27,756 bases of DNA, taken from an uncultured Lachnospiraceae bacterium. GTDB lineage: Bacteria; Bacillota; Clostridia; Lachnospirales; Lachnospiraceae. Both the position numbers and the translations under genes were made by a program. Each line of letters begins with the position of its first letter. The stretch's first letter is position 1. The stretch lies in contig CACZSE010000289.1 of the NCBI GenBank assembly GCA_902783735.1, positions 1 through 27,756 of the forward strand, written 5' to 3'. Shown here piece by piece: positions 1-8,946 of this stretch. The notes under the pieces are model-generated. The model did no database searches, was not told where the DNA came from, and saw only the letters and a list, made by a program, of their open reading frames with translations.

Positions 1-3000
1 CCCCTTGCCGATCCGGTAACCTTTTCGTCCCCGGAAATAAACGAAGGCAGATACTTTTCCGGATCATGCTCGGCAAAAAGAAATGCCGGTTCATCCTCCG
101 TCTCACTTTTCAACAGCTTTTCAGACATGGCTGCGATCTTCAATTCGGAAACGGATGTTTTTGTATACAGATTGCAGAGCGCCGTGTTGGGATATTTAAA
201 CATGATTTGATTTTTTGCGATTCTGAAATCTTCACCAAAGTCACTGTCCTTCGTTAAATCCTCCATCCGTTTTTGTTCATTTATTATATCATTTGATATT
301 TTTTCTTTCCTATCGGTTTTTGATACACTGTTAAGGATCCCCTTCAGTTCTATATCATTTCCGGTGACAACCGCAACACGTATACTTCGTTCATTCGCAG
401 AACATAAAACCGCTTCAAGATAACTTAAAAACCTGCTTCTTATGCTAAAAGGCAAAGTTTTTGAGTTCTTTGAATGCATGGCGGACAAAACCGAATATTT
501 CTCTGTCAAAGACACCGGATCGGTATCACAGGCTGTCATGATCAGCTTTTCTTTGGCTCTTGTCATTGCCACATATAAAACTCGTATTTCTTCGGCGACC
601 TGATCAAGTCGGATACGTCTTCCAAGAGTTTTGTGCCGAATATCCGTGTATTTGACATTTTGTTCTATATCAAGATGATCCATGGCAAATCCAAGGTTCT
701 TTTCAAATACTACCGATGCATGAGAATCCATTATATTAAACCTTTTGGCCAAACCGCTTATAAAACATATCGGAAATTCAAGTCCCTTGGACTTGTGTAT
801 ACTCATTATCCTGACTACATCCGCCTGTTCATCCACCATTGAAGCTTCGCCATAATCAACCTCATACGTCTGAATTTCATTTATGTATCTTATGAAATGA
901 TATAACCCCTTGAAGGACCCGTTCTCATATTGTTTTGCCTTCTCTACAAGCATCAACACGTTTGATCTTCGCTGATTACCGTAAGGAAGGGATGAAACAT
1001 GATAAATATAGCCTGTCTCGTGTATCAGTTCTTCTAACAGCTCATTAATGGGTGTGTATATGATCCTCTCACGATATTTCAGATAAAGCCTCATAAAATC
1101 CCGGCATTTTTGTATGACTGAGTCTGATATATCTGTATCAGACTCAGGATCGAGCAAAGATATTTCCTTGACAGCATCATATAATGAAGTTCTGTTCTTA
1201 CCCCTTATAAGTGCGATCTCATCAGGACAAAAGCCGCCGAAAACACCTGTCAGTATTCCATACATTTCGATATCGCAGAGCGGATTGTCCAATATCTGTA
1301 GCATGTTTAACAGTTCACGCACTTCCGTTGCGTTAAAATAGCCGGTCTTTGACGCAATAAACGCAGGTATTCCGTTAGTTTCCAGAACTCTCTTAAAAGC
1401 TTCGTCCCATCCTTTATTTGTTCTGACAAGAATGACTATGTCACTGTATCTGCATGGTCTGATGCCGTCTTTATCACATATCTTATAGGTTCCGACCATT
1501 TCACCTATTCTTGAAGCAACCAAAGATGCTTCAAATTCCGGCTCAGTATATTTTTCATCGTCATCGTATTGTGCTATCAGCAGTTCTGTAGTGTGATCTT
1601 CGTCTGTTTCGGGATAAACCGCCCCGGTATATAATCTGGCAGCATCATCATATGATATATTTCCCAGATCCTTTCCCATCAAACGATCAAAAACATCATT
1701 TACACTGTCAACTACCTCAGCTCTGCTTCTAAAATTCGATGAAAGATCTATACGGATACTGTTTTCACCGTTTAGAGAATATTCCTCGTATTTTTCCGTA
1801 AATAACTCCGGGCAGGCACGTCTGAAGCTGTAAATGCTCTGTTTAACATCTCCTACCATAAATCTGTTGTATCTGCCGTTTGCTTCGCCGCTTATCGCCC
1901 GAAGAATGGTTTCCTGAACCTGATTAGAGTCCTGATACTCATCTACCATGACCTCTTCGTAGAAATCACGATAATCCAGCGCAGTTTTTGTAGGCACATA
2001 AGTATCACCCTGTTTTTTCATCAAAACCCTGATAGCATAATGCTCCATATCCGAAAAATCAATGATCTTTCTGCGTATCTTCTCTTCTTCGAGCATATCA
2101 TCGTATTTAATGAGCACATCGACCAAAGCATTCATTATCACGTTATTTGCACGCATGGTGCGAAGGATCGCTTCACTGCTCATGCAGAAGAAATCCTTTT
2201 TCAGGGAATATATCATCTTTTTAACCTGTTCCCTTACGCTTTTGGAAGCTTCCTTGCTTTTTTCAGAAACCTCGGTACTCTTTTTGGAACTAAGACGTAC
2301 AAATTCAACGTCGTTTAACGCACATTTGTATTCATCATAGGTCTTACATCCTTTGACGGTCCGTATAGCATCAAGATCCGCCAAAAGAGCAGGTTCATAC
2401 ATGAATGCTCCATTCGGTGAATGAACAAGTTCAAGATTATACTGCGTCATGTCGATGGCATCATCTATAACCTTTTCCACATATCGGGCAAGTTCCTTTC
2501 CCCATCCGCTGCTTAATATATCGTTCTTATCTTCACAAAGATAATCATTTCTTCTCTCTTCAATATACTCATGCACATAGGGGTCATTTCTGCAGACCTC
2601 GTAAGCATCATGTATGATCTCTTTTAACCCTGTAAGGGTATTTCTTGTTGAAAATCTGTCCGCCAGCAGCTCAATATTTTCGTCATTTTCCTCAAAAAGA
2701 TCGTTTATAAGACTGTCAAGCACGGCTCCTTCAACCAACTTTACCTCTCCTGTCTCAGCCACTCTGAAGGAAGGGTCAAGTCCAATGTCGGAAAAGTTGT
2801 TTCTTATAAGACTCAGGCAAAAGCCGTGTATTGTCGATATCTGGGCATTATGGATCAGCACCGTCTGTCTGATGAGCCTTTCATTATCCGGCTCGTTCAC
2901 TATAGCCTTTTCCAACGCTTCCTCTATGCGTCCTCTCATCTCGGCAGCTGCAGCATCCGTAAATGTGAGTACAAGGATCCTGTCTATATCAACAGGATCT

Positions 3001-3140
3001 TCTTTGTCCGTGATCTTTTTTATGATGCGTTCGACAAGGACAGTAGTCTTGCCGCTGCCTGCGGCAGCAGACACCAGTATATTCTTTCCTCTGGTATTTA
3101 TTACCTTTAACTGATCGGGTGAAAAACCAAACTCACTCAT
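1..3140 (-). CDS. addA: AddA, ATP-dependent helicase/nuclease subunit A (3' part cut by window edge)
   Basis: This is the UvrD-like helicase/nuclease subunit of the AddAB complex, which resects double-strand breaks for RecA-dependent repair in most Firmicutes. About 1046 codons are visible and the frame stays open to position 1. Visible superfamily 1 motifs are the Q motif (SPDQ, residues 7-10), Walker A (AAAGSGKTT, about 25-33), motif II (VDEYQDSNQ, about 400), motif III (VGDVKQSIYSFR, about 425), motif V (SIHKSKGLEFP, about 780) and motif VI (YVAMTRAKE, about 858). The visible part ends about where the RecB-like nuclease domain should begin, so the nuclease residues are not seen. The ATG at 3140 overlaps the addB stop by 8 nt (ATGAGTGA), indicating translational coupling. 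I spot-checked the reading frame over most of the gene and found no internal stop or frameshift. Confidence 0.97.
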   Translation of the reverse strand, partial: MSEFGFSPDQLKVINTRGKNILVSAAAGSGKTTVLVERIIKKITDKEDPVDIDRILVLTFTDAAAAEMRGRIEEALEKAIVNEPDNERLIRQTVLIHNAQISTIHGFCLSLIRNNFSDIGLDPSFRVAETGEVKLVEGAVLDSLINDLFEENDENIELLADRFSTRNTLTGLKEIIHDAYEVCRNDPYVHEYIEERRNDYLCEDKNDILSSGWGKELARYVEKVIDDAIDMTQYNLELVHSPNGAFMYEPALLADLDAIRTVKGCKTYDEYKCALNDVEFVRLSSKKSTEVSEKSKEASKSVREQVKKMIYSLKKDFFCMSSEAILRTMRANNVIMNALVDVLIKYDDMLEEEKIRRKIIDFSDMEHYAIRVLMKKQGDTYVPTKTALDYRDFYEEVMVDEYQDSNQVQETILRAISGEANGRYNRFMVGDVKQSIYSFRRACPELFTEKYEEYSLNGENSIRIDLSSNFRSRAEVVDSVNDVFDRLMGKDLGNISYDDAARLYTGAVYPETDEDHTTELLIAQYDDDEKYTEPEFEASLVASRIGEMVGTYKICDKDGIRPCRYSDIVILVRTNKGWDEAFKRVLETNGIPAFIASKTGYFNATEVRELLNMLQILDNPLCDIEMYGILTGVFGGFCPDEIALIRGKNRTSLYDAVKEISLLDPESDTDISDSVIQKCRDFMRLYLKYRERIIYTPINELLEELIHETGYIYHVSSLPYGNQRRSNVLMLVEKAKQYENGSFKGLYHFIRYINEIQTYEVDYGEASMVDEQADVVRIMSIHKSKGLEFPICFISGLAKRFNIMDSHASVVFEKNLGFAMDHLDIEQNVKYTDIRHKTLGRRIRLDQVAEEIRVLYVAMTRAKEKLIMTACDTDPVSLTEKYSVLSAMHSKNSKTLPFSIRSRFLSYLEAVLCSANERSIRVAVVTGNDIELKGILNSVSKTDRKEKISNDIINEQKRMEDLTKDSDFGEDFRIAKNQIMFKYPNTALCNLYTKTSVSELKIAAMSEKLLKSETEDEPAFLFAEHDPEKYLPSFISGDEKVTGSAR

Positions 3141-6100
3141 AGTACTCACCCTCCATCTCTTTTTTCATTGTCTCTATCAATTCATCGTCTGAAGCCTTCT
3201 TTAGCTGTACCATTTCATATCCCTCAAGTTTTTTATCAAATCCGCATATTCTACGATATGAACAATAGGTGCAGGCACTCTTTTTTTCGTCTTCTTTTAT
3301 GGGATTCTTTGAGATATTTCCCGAAATGATATCATTACCCAGATTGCGCAGCTTATAATCCGCGTAATCCATTAAAACCCTCATGTCTGAAGCATCCATA
3401 ACAGAAGACGATGAAGTGTATCCCCCGTTATTATTAAATCCTAAATTAACTACGTTTGATTTCCCGGAAGTAATGCCGGTGAGTCCGTATACATTTTCGG
3501 GATCATCATTTATCAATCCTTTTGCCTTAAGGCTGTCCAGGACCAGTTCTCTGATCTTTTCTTCATCATCTTCGCCTTCGGCGTTTACGGTATTATCCGC
3601 CACTCTGTAATATAACAGGGCTCCGGGCTCAATCTGTTTGTCCCTGTTCTCTTTTGATAAAAGCTTCATGCTTTCCGATAAATAAACCACCAGCTGCAGC
3701 TGCAGTCCATAGTATAGATTAAGCAAAGAAAAGTCTTTGTTTCCCGTCTTATAATCGATAACCTTTACATAGACCTTATCATCCTTGTACAAGGCATCGA
3801 TCCTGTCGATCCTTCCGTTTAATTCCATCCTCTCCTGCCTGTCTGAGGCAATATTCTCAACATCAAGTGTCATTGTACGTTCAAAGGCCTGTTCCAGCTT
3901 TATTACACTATATTCCCCTGCTTTAAGCTGATAGGTGAGTACGTCAACAGCTTTGCATAAAACTCCCGACATCCGTTTGCTTATATACCTGTTGACCCTG
4001 CCGTCTCTTAACATGGGCCATTTTTTGTCTATCGTATCGTTTAAGATCGTATCCATGATGAGCTTTGACTCTTCGGGATCGATATCTGTCCATAACTTCC
4101 CTCTGTTTTTGATGGTATTCCCATACTCCTCCAAAGCTTCGTGAAATATGCTCCCCATGTCAGCATTATCTATGCTGTAATCCTCTCTCTCCTTTAACGA
4201 CAGACCGTATCTCAAAAAATATGCATAGGCACAGCTTGCAAACTGCTCCATACGACTGATGCTTGCAAGCATTCTTTCCCCGTACAGTATGGCTGCCACC
4301 AATGGCTCTAATCTTTCTCCGTCATATCTGTAGAAACTGTTCTTAATGAACATCTCAAGCAGATCTTTTGCAGAGTCTTTCCCCAGCATAAGCATCAGAT
4401 CCATCGCTTTAAGCATGTTTTTATAGTCATTATCATCAATACCGGTTTCCGCATATCTTCTGATCAGCTCGCAGGTATATTCCTTTAAACCGCTCATATT
4501 TGTAATATCTTTAAACGCAGCTTCGGGATCGGGAATTGAAACCTTTATATCGGTAAATATGTTTTTTAACATCTGCACAATATATGAAGGTCTTAAGCTT
4601 TTTCCCGAATTGTCCACATCACTGTATGACATATACAGTTTGTGGGAAGGTTTTACCAGATTGCTGTAAAGATAAAATCTTTGGATAAATATCTTCTGTC
4701 TCGGAGTAGGTGCGAGCTCAAGGTTAAGGTCATTATTTGACAGATATTCCCTCTCCATATCAGACAAAATGGATCCTCCCGAGGATCTTTTAGGAACATA
4801 TCCGTCATTAAGACCTATAAAGAACAGATATTTAACAGGTTTCAGGCGGCTTCTTTCCATATCTCCGACTATTACCTTGTCAACGCTTTGGGGTATTGTA
4901 CCTACCGTTATCTCAGCAAAACCGGCATCAAGTATTTCCAGAAACTCCTCAAGAGTGATCTCATCATCACCCAAAAGGCTGTATATCTGTTCAAACAGTT
5001 CCATAGTAAGGCGATATATCTGCGCATATTCTCTTTCCTTCGTATAATCATTCTGCGCCTTGAAGGAAAGCTCATACTCTCTCAACCCTTCATAGATACC
5101 GTTTTGTTCAAACATGTCATAAAGAGCCCTTACATAGACTCCCGCACCGATCCCGGAACTTTGAGTGATCCCCGCCTCTCTTAAAGGTCTGATATGATCT
5201 ATCAGTTTTTCCCGGATATGATTTACAATCTCTTCGGTTGAAGCATCAGTATCTGACATGTAGGATTCATATCTTTTGACTCCCCTTATGCCTGTCTTAA
5301 CACAATAATTCTCAAAGATATCCGTTTCTTCACTGTCAAATCCCCCCAGACCGCATCTCAGGAAACGAATGACACTGTCTTTGTCAAAGTTTCTCAATAT
5401 GAGCATAAGTGAACTCTTCGTATATTCCACCATGGGATTTAACACTATGGCTCTTGTTTTATCCACATATACAGGGATATCGCAATCAGAAAATGCCCTC
5501 AGCAGATAGTGCTCATAGCTTTCCAGGCTTCCTGTTATCACGGCTATATCTCTGTATTGTGCGCCTTCCATTATGAGCTTTTTTATTTGCAGTGTCAGAT
5601 ATCTGACCTCGTCGGAAATATCTTTAGCATCATACAAAGATATATTTTTCGTATTATTTTTGTATGTTTTATATGGATATCTGAAAAGATTTCTTTCAAG
5701 ATGTGCAAGATCGAGTCTTTCCCCATAACGATATACCTTGCTGCACACGATGTCCTCAAGTACATCGATCCCTCGTTCCGATGCCAGCTTTTTAAGATTG
5801 TTATAAGACTTTTTTGTCAATTCAAACAAAGAAGCACTCACACCTTTAAGATCGTTCTCAAGCGTGAGAGTGATATAAACCATGTCACAGAGCGTCATGA
5901 GTTCACCCACGACTCTCATCTGCACAGGTGTAAAGCCCGTAAAACCATCAAAAACAACTACACTGTCCCTTATCAGCTCGGATTCCGACAATTTAGATGC
6001 CAATAATCCCATAGAACCCTCAGTTGTGATAAATGCATCGCCAATATATTCCAAAAAACGCGCATACAACACCTTAAGATCCGAAAGCTTGGCTTTAAGA

Positions 6101-6549
6101 GCTCCCTTTTGAGCGCAAAAGTCTATAAGCTTATCCAGATCATCCGGTCCGATATCATACTGCATAAATTCGGAAACAGAGGACTTGACTTCGTGGACGA
6201 ATCCACTTCTTTTAAGATTTGAACTAAGATAAGGTAACTGTTCTTTTATATCTGATGAAAGACGTCGCAATATCAGGCTTTTTCCGGTATCGTCCAGTAC
6301 CTGCTTATCGTAACAGTTTAATTCTTCGAATATGCGATGTCCCAGGCGCGAGAAACTGAGGACATCTATGTTCATGATCCCGCCGTGTGCTATCCTTACC
6401 ATATCTGCCTGAGTCTGCATGGTAAACTGATCGGGAACTATGATAAAAAACCTCCTGTCAGGCTCAAGTTTAGCCTGATCATATATTGTCTTATATATTT
6501 GATCGCTCTTGCCGGTGCCGGATGCACCGATAATCATCTGTAATCCCAT
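3133..6549 (-). CDS. addB: AddB, ATP-dependent helicase/nuclease subunit B
   Basis: AddB is the partner of AddA. It has an N-terminal inactivated-helicase-like region with a Walker A motif (GASGTGKS, residues 8-15) and a C-terminal RecB-like nuclease with an iron-sulfur cluster. The nuclease signature VIDYKTG gives the D-x-K metal site. Four cysteines match the AddB cluster pattern: a lone Cys near residue 773 (FASCAYAYF) and C-x2-C-x5-C at about 1093, 1096 and 1102 (CTYCSYRRIC), with the 320-residue separation expected of this family. The length, 1138 aa, is typical. The start has no strong Shine-Dalgarno sequence but overlaps the preceding stop by one base (TAATG), so it is probably reached by translational coupling. 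addA follows with an 8-nt overlap. The addB-addA order is the usual one in Firmicutes. Confidence 0.96.
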   Translation of the reverse strand: MGLQMIIGASGTGKSDQIYKTIYDQAKLEPDRRFFIIVPDQFTMQTQADMVRIAHGGIMNIDVLSFSRLGHRIFEELNCYDKQVLDDTGKSLILRRLSSDIKEQLPYLSSNLKRSGFVHEVKSSVSEFMQYDIGPDDLDKLIDFCAQKGALKAKLSDLKVLYARFLEYIGDAFITTEGSMGLLASKLSESELIRDSVVVFDGFTGFTPVQMRVVGELMTLCDMVYITLTLENDLKGVSASLFELTKKSYNNLKKLASERGIDVLEDIVCSKVYRYGERLDLAHLERNLFRYPYKTYKNNTKNISLYDAKDISDEVRYLTLQIKKLIMEGAQYRDIAVITGSLESYEHYLLRAFSDCDIPVYVDKTRAIVLNPMVEYTKSSLMLILRNFDKDSVIRFLRCGLGGFDSEETDIFENYCVKTGIRGVKRYESYMSDTDASTEEIVNHIREKLIDHIRPLREAGITQSSGIGAGVYVRALYDMFEQNGIYEGLREYELSFKAQNDYTKEREYAQIYRLTMELFEQIYSLLGDDEITLEEFLEILDAGFAEITVGTIPQSVDKVIVGDMERSRLKPVKYLFFIGLNDGYVPKRSSGGSILSDMEREYLSNNDLNLELAPTPRQKIFIQRFYLYSNLVKPSHKLYMSYSDVDNSGKSLRPSYIVQMLKNIFTDIKVSIPDPEAAFKDITNMSGLKEYTCELIRRYAETGIDDNDYKNMLKAMDLMLMLGKDSAKDLLEMFIKNSFYRYDGERLEPLVAAILYGERMLASISRMEQFASCAYAYFLRYGLSLKEREDYSIDNADMGSIFHEALEEYGNTIKNRGKLWTDIDPEESKLIMDTILNDTIDKKWPMLRDGRVNRYISKRMSGVLCKAVDVLTYQLKAGEYSVIKLEQAFERTMTLDVENIASDRQERMELNGRIDRIDALYKDDKVYVKVIDYKTGNKDFSLLNLYYGLQLQLVVYLSESMKLLSKENRDKQIEPGALLYYRVADNTVNAEGEDDEEKIRELVLDSLKAKGLINDDPENVYGLTGITSGKSNVVNLGFNNNGGYTSSSSVMDASDMRVLMDYADYKLRNLGNDIISGNISKNPIKEDEKKSACTYCSYRRICGFDKKLEGYEMVQLKKASDDELIETMKKEMEGEYYE

Positions 6550-7715
6550 TAAAATACACTCTGTCCCAGAATACTGTTCTCTGTCTGCTGAGCCAACATT
6601 TCATCTATCACTTCACATGCGATCCTGACTATTCGGATATCATAAGCCTTTCCACCCATTTTTGTGACATCTTCCTTGATCTCTGAAAGACTCATTCCTT
6701 TTTGTTCAAGCCTTGTGATATAATTTGCCACTCCGACTATCCTTGCCACTTGCGGTATCTCGTCTCCCCTGAGGCCTTTATAGCCGTCACCTTTCCACTT
6801 CTCGTGATGATAAAGTGCTGCATTACTGATATCTTCCATCTGCAATTCTTTCAAGATCTCGTATCCTATATCGACATGCTTTTTATATATCTCATATTCT
6901 TCATCAGTCAGTTCGAGTTTACTCATAAAAACATCCGGTATCCCGATCTTTCCGATATCATGCAATAATCCCGCATAATAATATGTTTTCAATTCTTCTT
7001 CGTTGACGATCCCCATTTTCCTTGTGATGAGTCTGGTCCAGACCGCCGTTCTTTCCGAATGCTTGGCCATGACCGGAGATTTTGTCTCAAGCGTCTTATA
7101 CATGGCAATGAATATCTTCAGATATACATCTTTTCTGCCCGCTTTCCCTTTTTCTATCAAAAGGCCAAGGTTTTCCCTGTATTTACGCTTATAGACCCAA
7201 TGTTCAGTCATTCGAAAGACCATGAAATTAACGGTGGCCATGAAGCTTAACATGATATATACAAATCTCTCACAGAACTCCTTGGAATACATATCTACCA
7301 TCTTGTTATTCACATTGATCGAAAATACGATCCCGACAAAAAGGCAATTGAATATCCCGAGGATGTTGCCCCACAATAATCCGAGTATGAATACCGACAG
7401 CACTGCTATCGTAAGCGCAATAAAGCACCCTATCTGATGCAGATCCCCCCATAGTACTGCAGTAAGTACAAGTCCGGTAACAATTCCGATACAGACTACG
7501 TCGATATATATATGTGTCCTGTGGGAAGAGACCTCCGAATCGATAAACCATACCACCAGCGCCACTGTGAAAAGTACCACGCATCTGAATGAATCGATCA
7601 TGGATGAATAGACGATCGCCCAAAGAGTAGCCATGCAGGCAACTCTCTTAAGCCACAAAGCCATCTCATGATTCTGCGGCGGTTCCATAAGACACTCCGT
7701 TATTCGATTGAACAT
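6549..7715 (-). CDS. Membrane HD-GYP-like protein with degenerate GYP region
   Basis: The N-terminal half (about residues 25-175) has several hydrophobic membrane segments. The C-terminal half is an HD-GYP domain, a family that hydrolyses cyclic di-GMP. The HD core is intact (AGLLHDIGKIGIPD) and the HHE motif is present (YHHEKW). After that it diverges: the expected GYP-x-GL is shortened to GYKGL, the Asp of the VAD motif is Asn (VANYITRL), and the following Y-R motif is missing. Catalysis may be altered or lost, leaving a sensor or scaffold role. I chose the ATG at 7715 because AAGGA lies 8 nt upstream and the start is 4 nt after the previous stop. The ATG at 7736 would add 7 residues and has no ribosome binding site. 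The gene is co-transcribed with addB (1-nt overlap) and the canonical HD-GYP gene upstream. Confidence 0.9.
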   Translation of the reverse strand: MFNRITECLMEPPQNHEMALWLKRVACMATLWAIVYSSMIDSFRCVVLFTVALVVWFIDSEVSSHRTHIYIDVVCIGIVTGLVLTAVLWGDLHQIGCFIALTIAVLSVFILGLLWGNILGIFNCLFVGIVFSINVNNKMVDMYSKEFCERFVYIMLSFMATVNFMVFRMTEHWVYKRKYRENLGLLIEKGKAGRKDVYLKIFIAMYKTLETKSPVMAKHSERTAVWTRLITRKMGIVNEEELKTYYYAGLLHDIGKIGIPDVFMSKLELTDEEYEIYKKHVDIGYEILKELQMEDISNAALYHHEKWKGDGYKGLRGDEIPQVARIVGVANYITRLEQKGMSLSEIKEDVTKMGGKAYDIRIVRIACEVIDEMLAQQTENSILGQSVF

Positions 7716-7719
7716 TTCC

Positions 7720-8934
7720 TCAATCCTTGATATCATCTGCCAGTATCTTTATCTTTCCTTCTTTGATCAATTCACATGCCGCTTTGGCCAGTACAGGTTC
7801 AAACTGGGCCCCGTTATCGTTTTCAAATACACTGATAATATAATTCTTTGAACATGGCTTTCTGTATACACGTTCCGAATTCATGGCGTCTAAAGTATCG
7901 GCAACCGAAACTATCCGTGCTTCCAACGGTATATCTTTTCCCTTTATGCCCTCAGGATAACCCTGACCGTCATATCTTTCATGATGGTATCTGGCTCCAT
8001 AAAATATCTTTGGATAGAATGTCAGCTCCTTTAAGATATCCGATCCCCAGATAGTATGTTTTTTAACTATATTATATTCTTCATCCGACAGCTGCGCATC
8101 ACAGTTGAGAATGCTGTCCGGTACTGCTACCTTTCCGATATCATGTAACAGTGCCGCATTGTATATGACCCTGAGTTCTGCCGCATCTTTGGCATATCCG
8201 CTTTTCTCGGCTATGAGTTTTGCGTATCTTGCAACTCGCAGCGAATGCTCTTTTGTATACATATCCTTTTCATCTATGAGCTGTGAGATGATAGCAACGG
8301 AATCAAACATTGCCTGGTCCACGTCATCTATAGCCTGCGTAAGCTCCTTTTGCAGTTTGGCATCCTGCTGTTCTATATCGATGCAACTTTTCTTATAAAA
8401 CAGGTTTCCGACGAAAGCGCCGACAAAGTCACATGCATACATCCACGGGAAAGAAAAAGCATATTCGTCACTGTAGTGATAGGGAAGCATATCTCTGACC
8501 GGAGTACAGAGAATGACTATGCTGAATACAAGAAAAAACGTGCACCATATCACTCCGAAAGGTGTTCCGAACTCGATAAAGATGACTATAACCGCCAGAT
8601 ATGACCAATAATAGCTGATACCGTTATTCATGCCGAAAAGGCCGTAAACAGTGAGCATAATACCTAAAAAAACAAGAACGCGCATCAAAAACGCCTTCTT
8701 GTTTTCAACACGTCTGCAAATGAACGGTACAAGCACCAATACCGTACCGATCATATATGCAGACAATACCATTTTAATCTGATCTATATTTTTGAAGTTA
8801 ACAATATATATGATCACACCGAAAAAAAACGCAACTTTGCCCAGGGTATCATAATCGATCTCCATATTCTTTTCGTAATCATATACAGTACGGATAAGAT
8901 CCGGAATCTTCAAAATACGTCTCATGTGTATCAT
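7720..8934 (-). CDS. Membrane-bound HD-GYP domain cyclic-di-GMP phosphodiesterase
   Basis: The N-terminal part (about residues 30-180) has roughly five or six hydrophobic membrane segments. A helical linker (about 185-225) leads to a complete HD-GYP domain. Visible motifs are KEHSLRVARYA (about 228-237), HDIGK (264-268), HHERYDGQGYP (317-327), GIKGKDIPLEARI and SVADTLDAM (about 343-351), then a Y-R motif (VYRKP). All metal-ligand and GYP residues expected for cyclic-di-GMP hydrolysis are present. The hydrophobic N-terminus probably senses an unknown signal at the membrane. It starts 12 nt after the uraA stop and is followed 4 nt later by the degenerate HD-GYP gene. A GGAAGAG sequence lies about 15 nt before the ATG at 8934, which is long spacing. 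The ATG at 8925 is an alternative. Confidence 0.94.
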   Translation of the reverse strand: MIHMRRILKIPDLIRTVYDYEKNMEIDYDTLGKVAFFFGVIIYIVNFKNIDQIKMVLSAYMIGTVLVLVPFICRRVENKKAFLMRVLVFLGIMLTVYGLFGMNNGISYYWSYLAVIVIFIEFGTPFGVIWCTFFLVFSIVILCTPVRDMLPYHYSDEYAFSFPWMYACDFVGAFVGNLFYKKSCIDIEQQDAKLQKELTQAIDDVDQAMFDSVAIISQLIDEKDMYTKEHSLRVARYAKLIAEKSGYAKDAAELRVIYNAALLHDIGKVAVPDSILNCDAQLSDEEYNIVKKHTIWGSDILKELTFYPKIFYGARYHHERYDGQGYPEGIKGKDIPLEARIVSVADTLDAMNSERVYRKPCSKNYIISVFENDNGAQFEPVLAKAACELIKEGKIKILADDIKD

Positions 8935-8946
8935 TATACCATATTT

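Noticed and set aside
2614..3114. Plus-strand open frame of 166 codons opposite addA
   Set aside because: It is antisense to the well-conserved AddA N-terminal helicase motifs and is serine-rich, as expected of a reverse-strand shadow.
5509..6006. Plus-strand open frame of 165 codons opposite addB
   Set aside because: It lies wholly antisense to a conserved gene, has no ribosome binding site and its composition is that of a shadow frame.
6549..8934. The two HD-GYP genes as fragments of one frameshifted gene
   Set aside because: Each has its own N-terminal membrane segments and full-length HD domain, so they are two complete paralogous genes.
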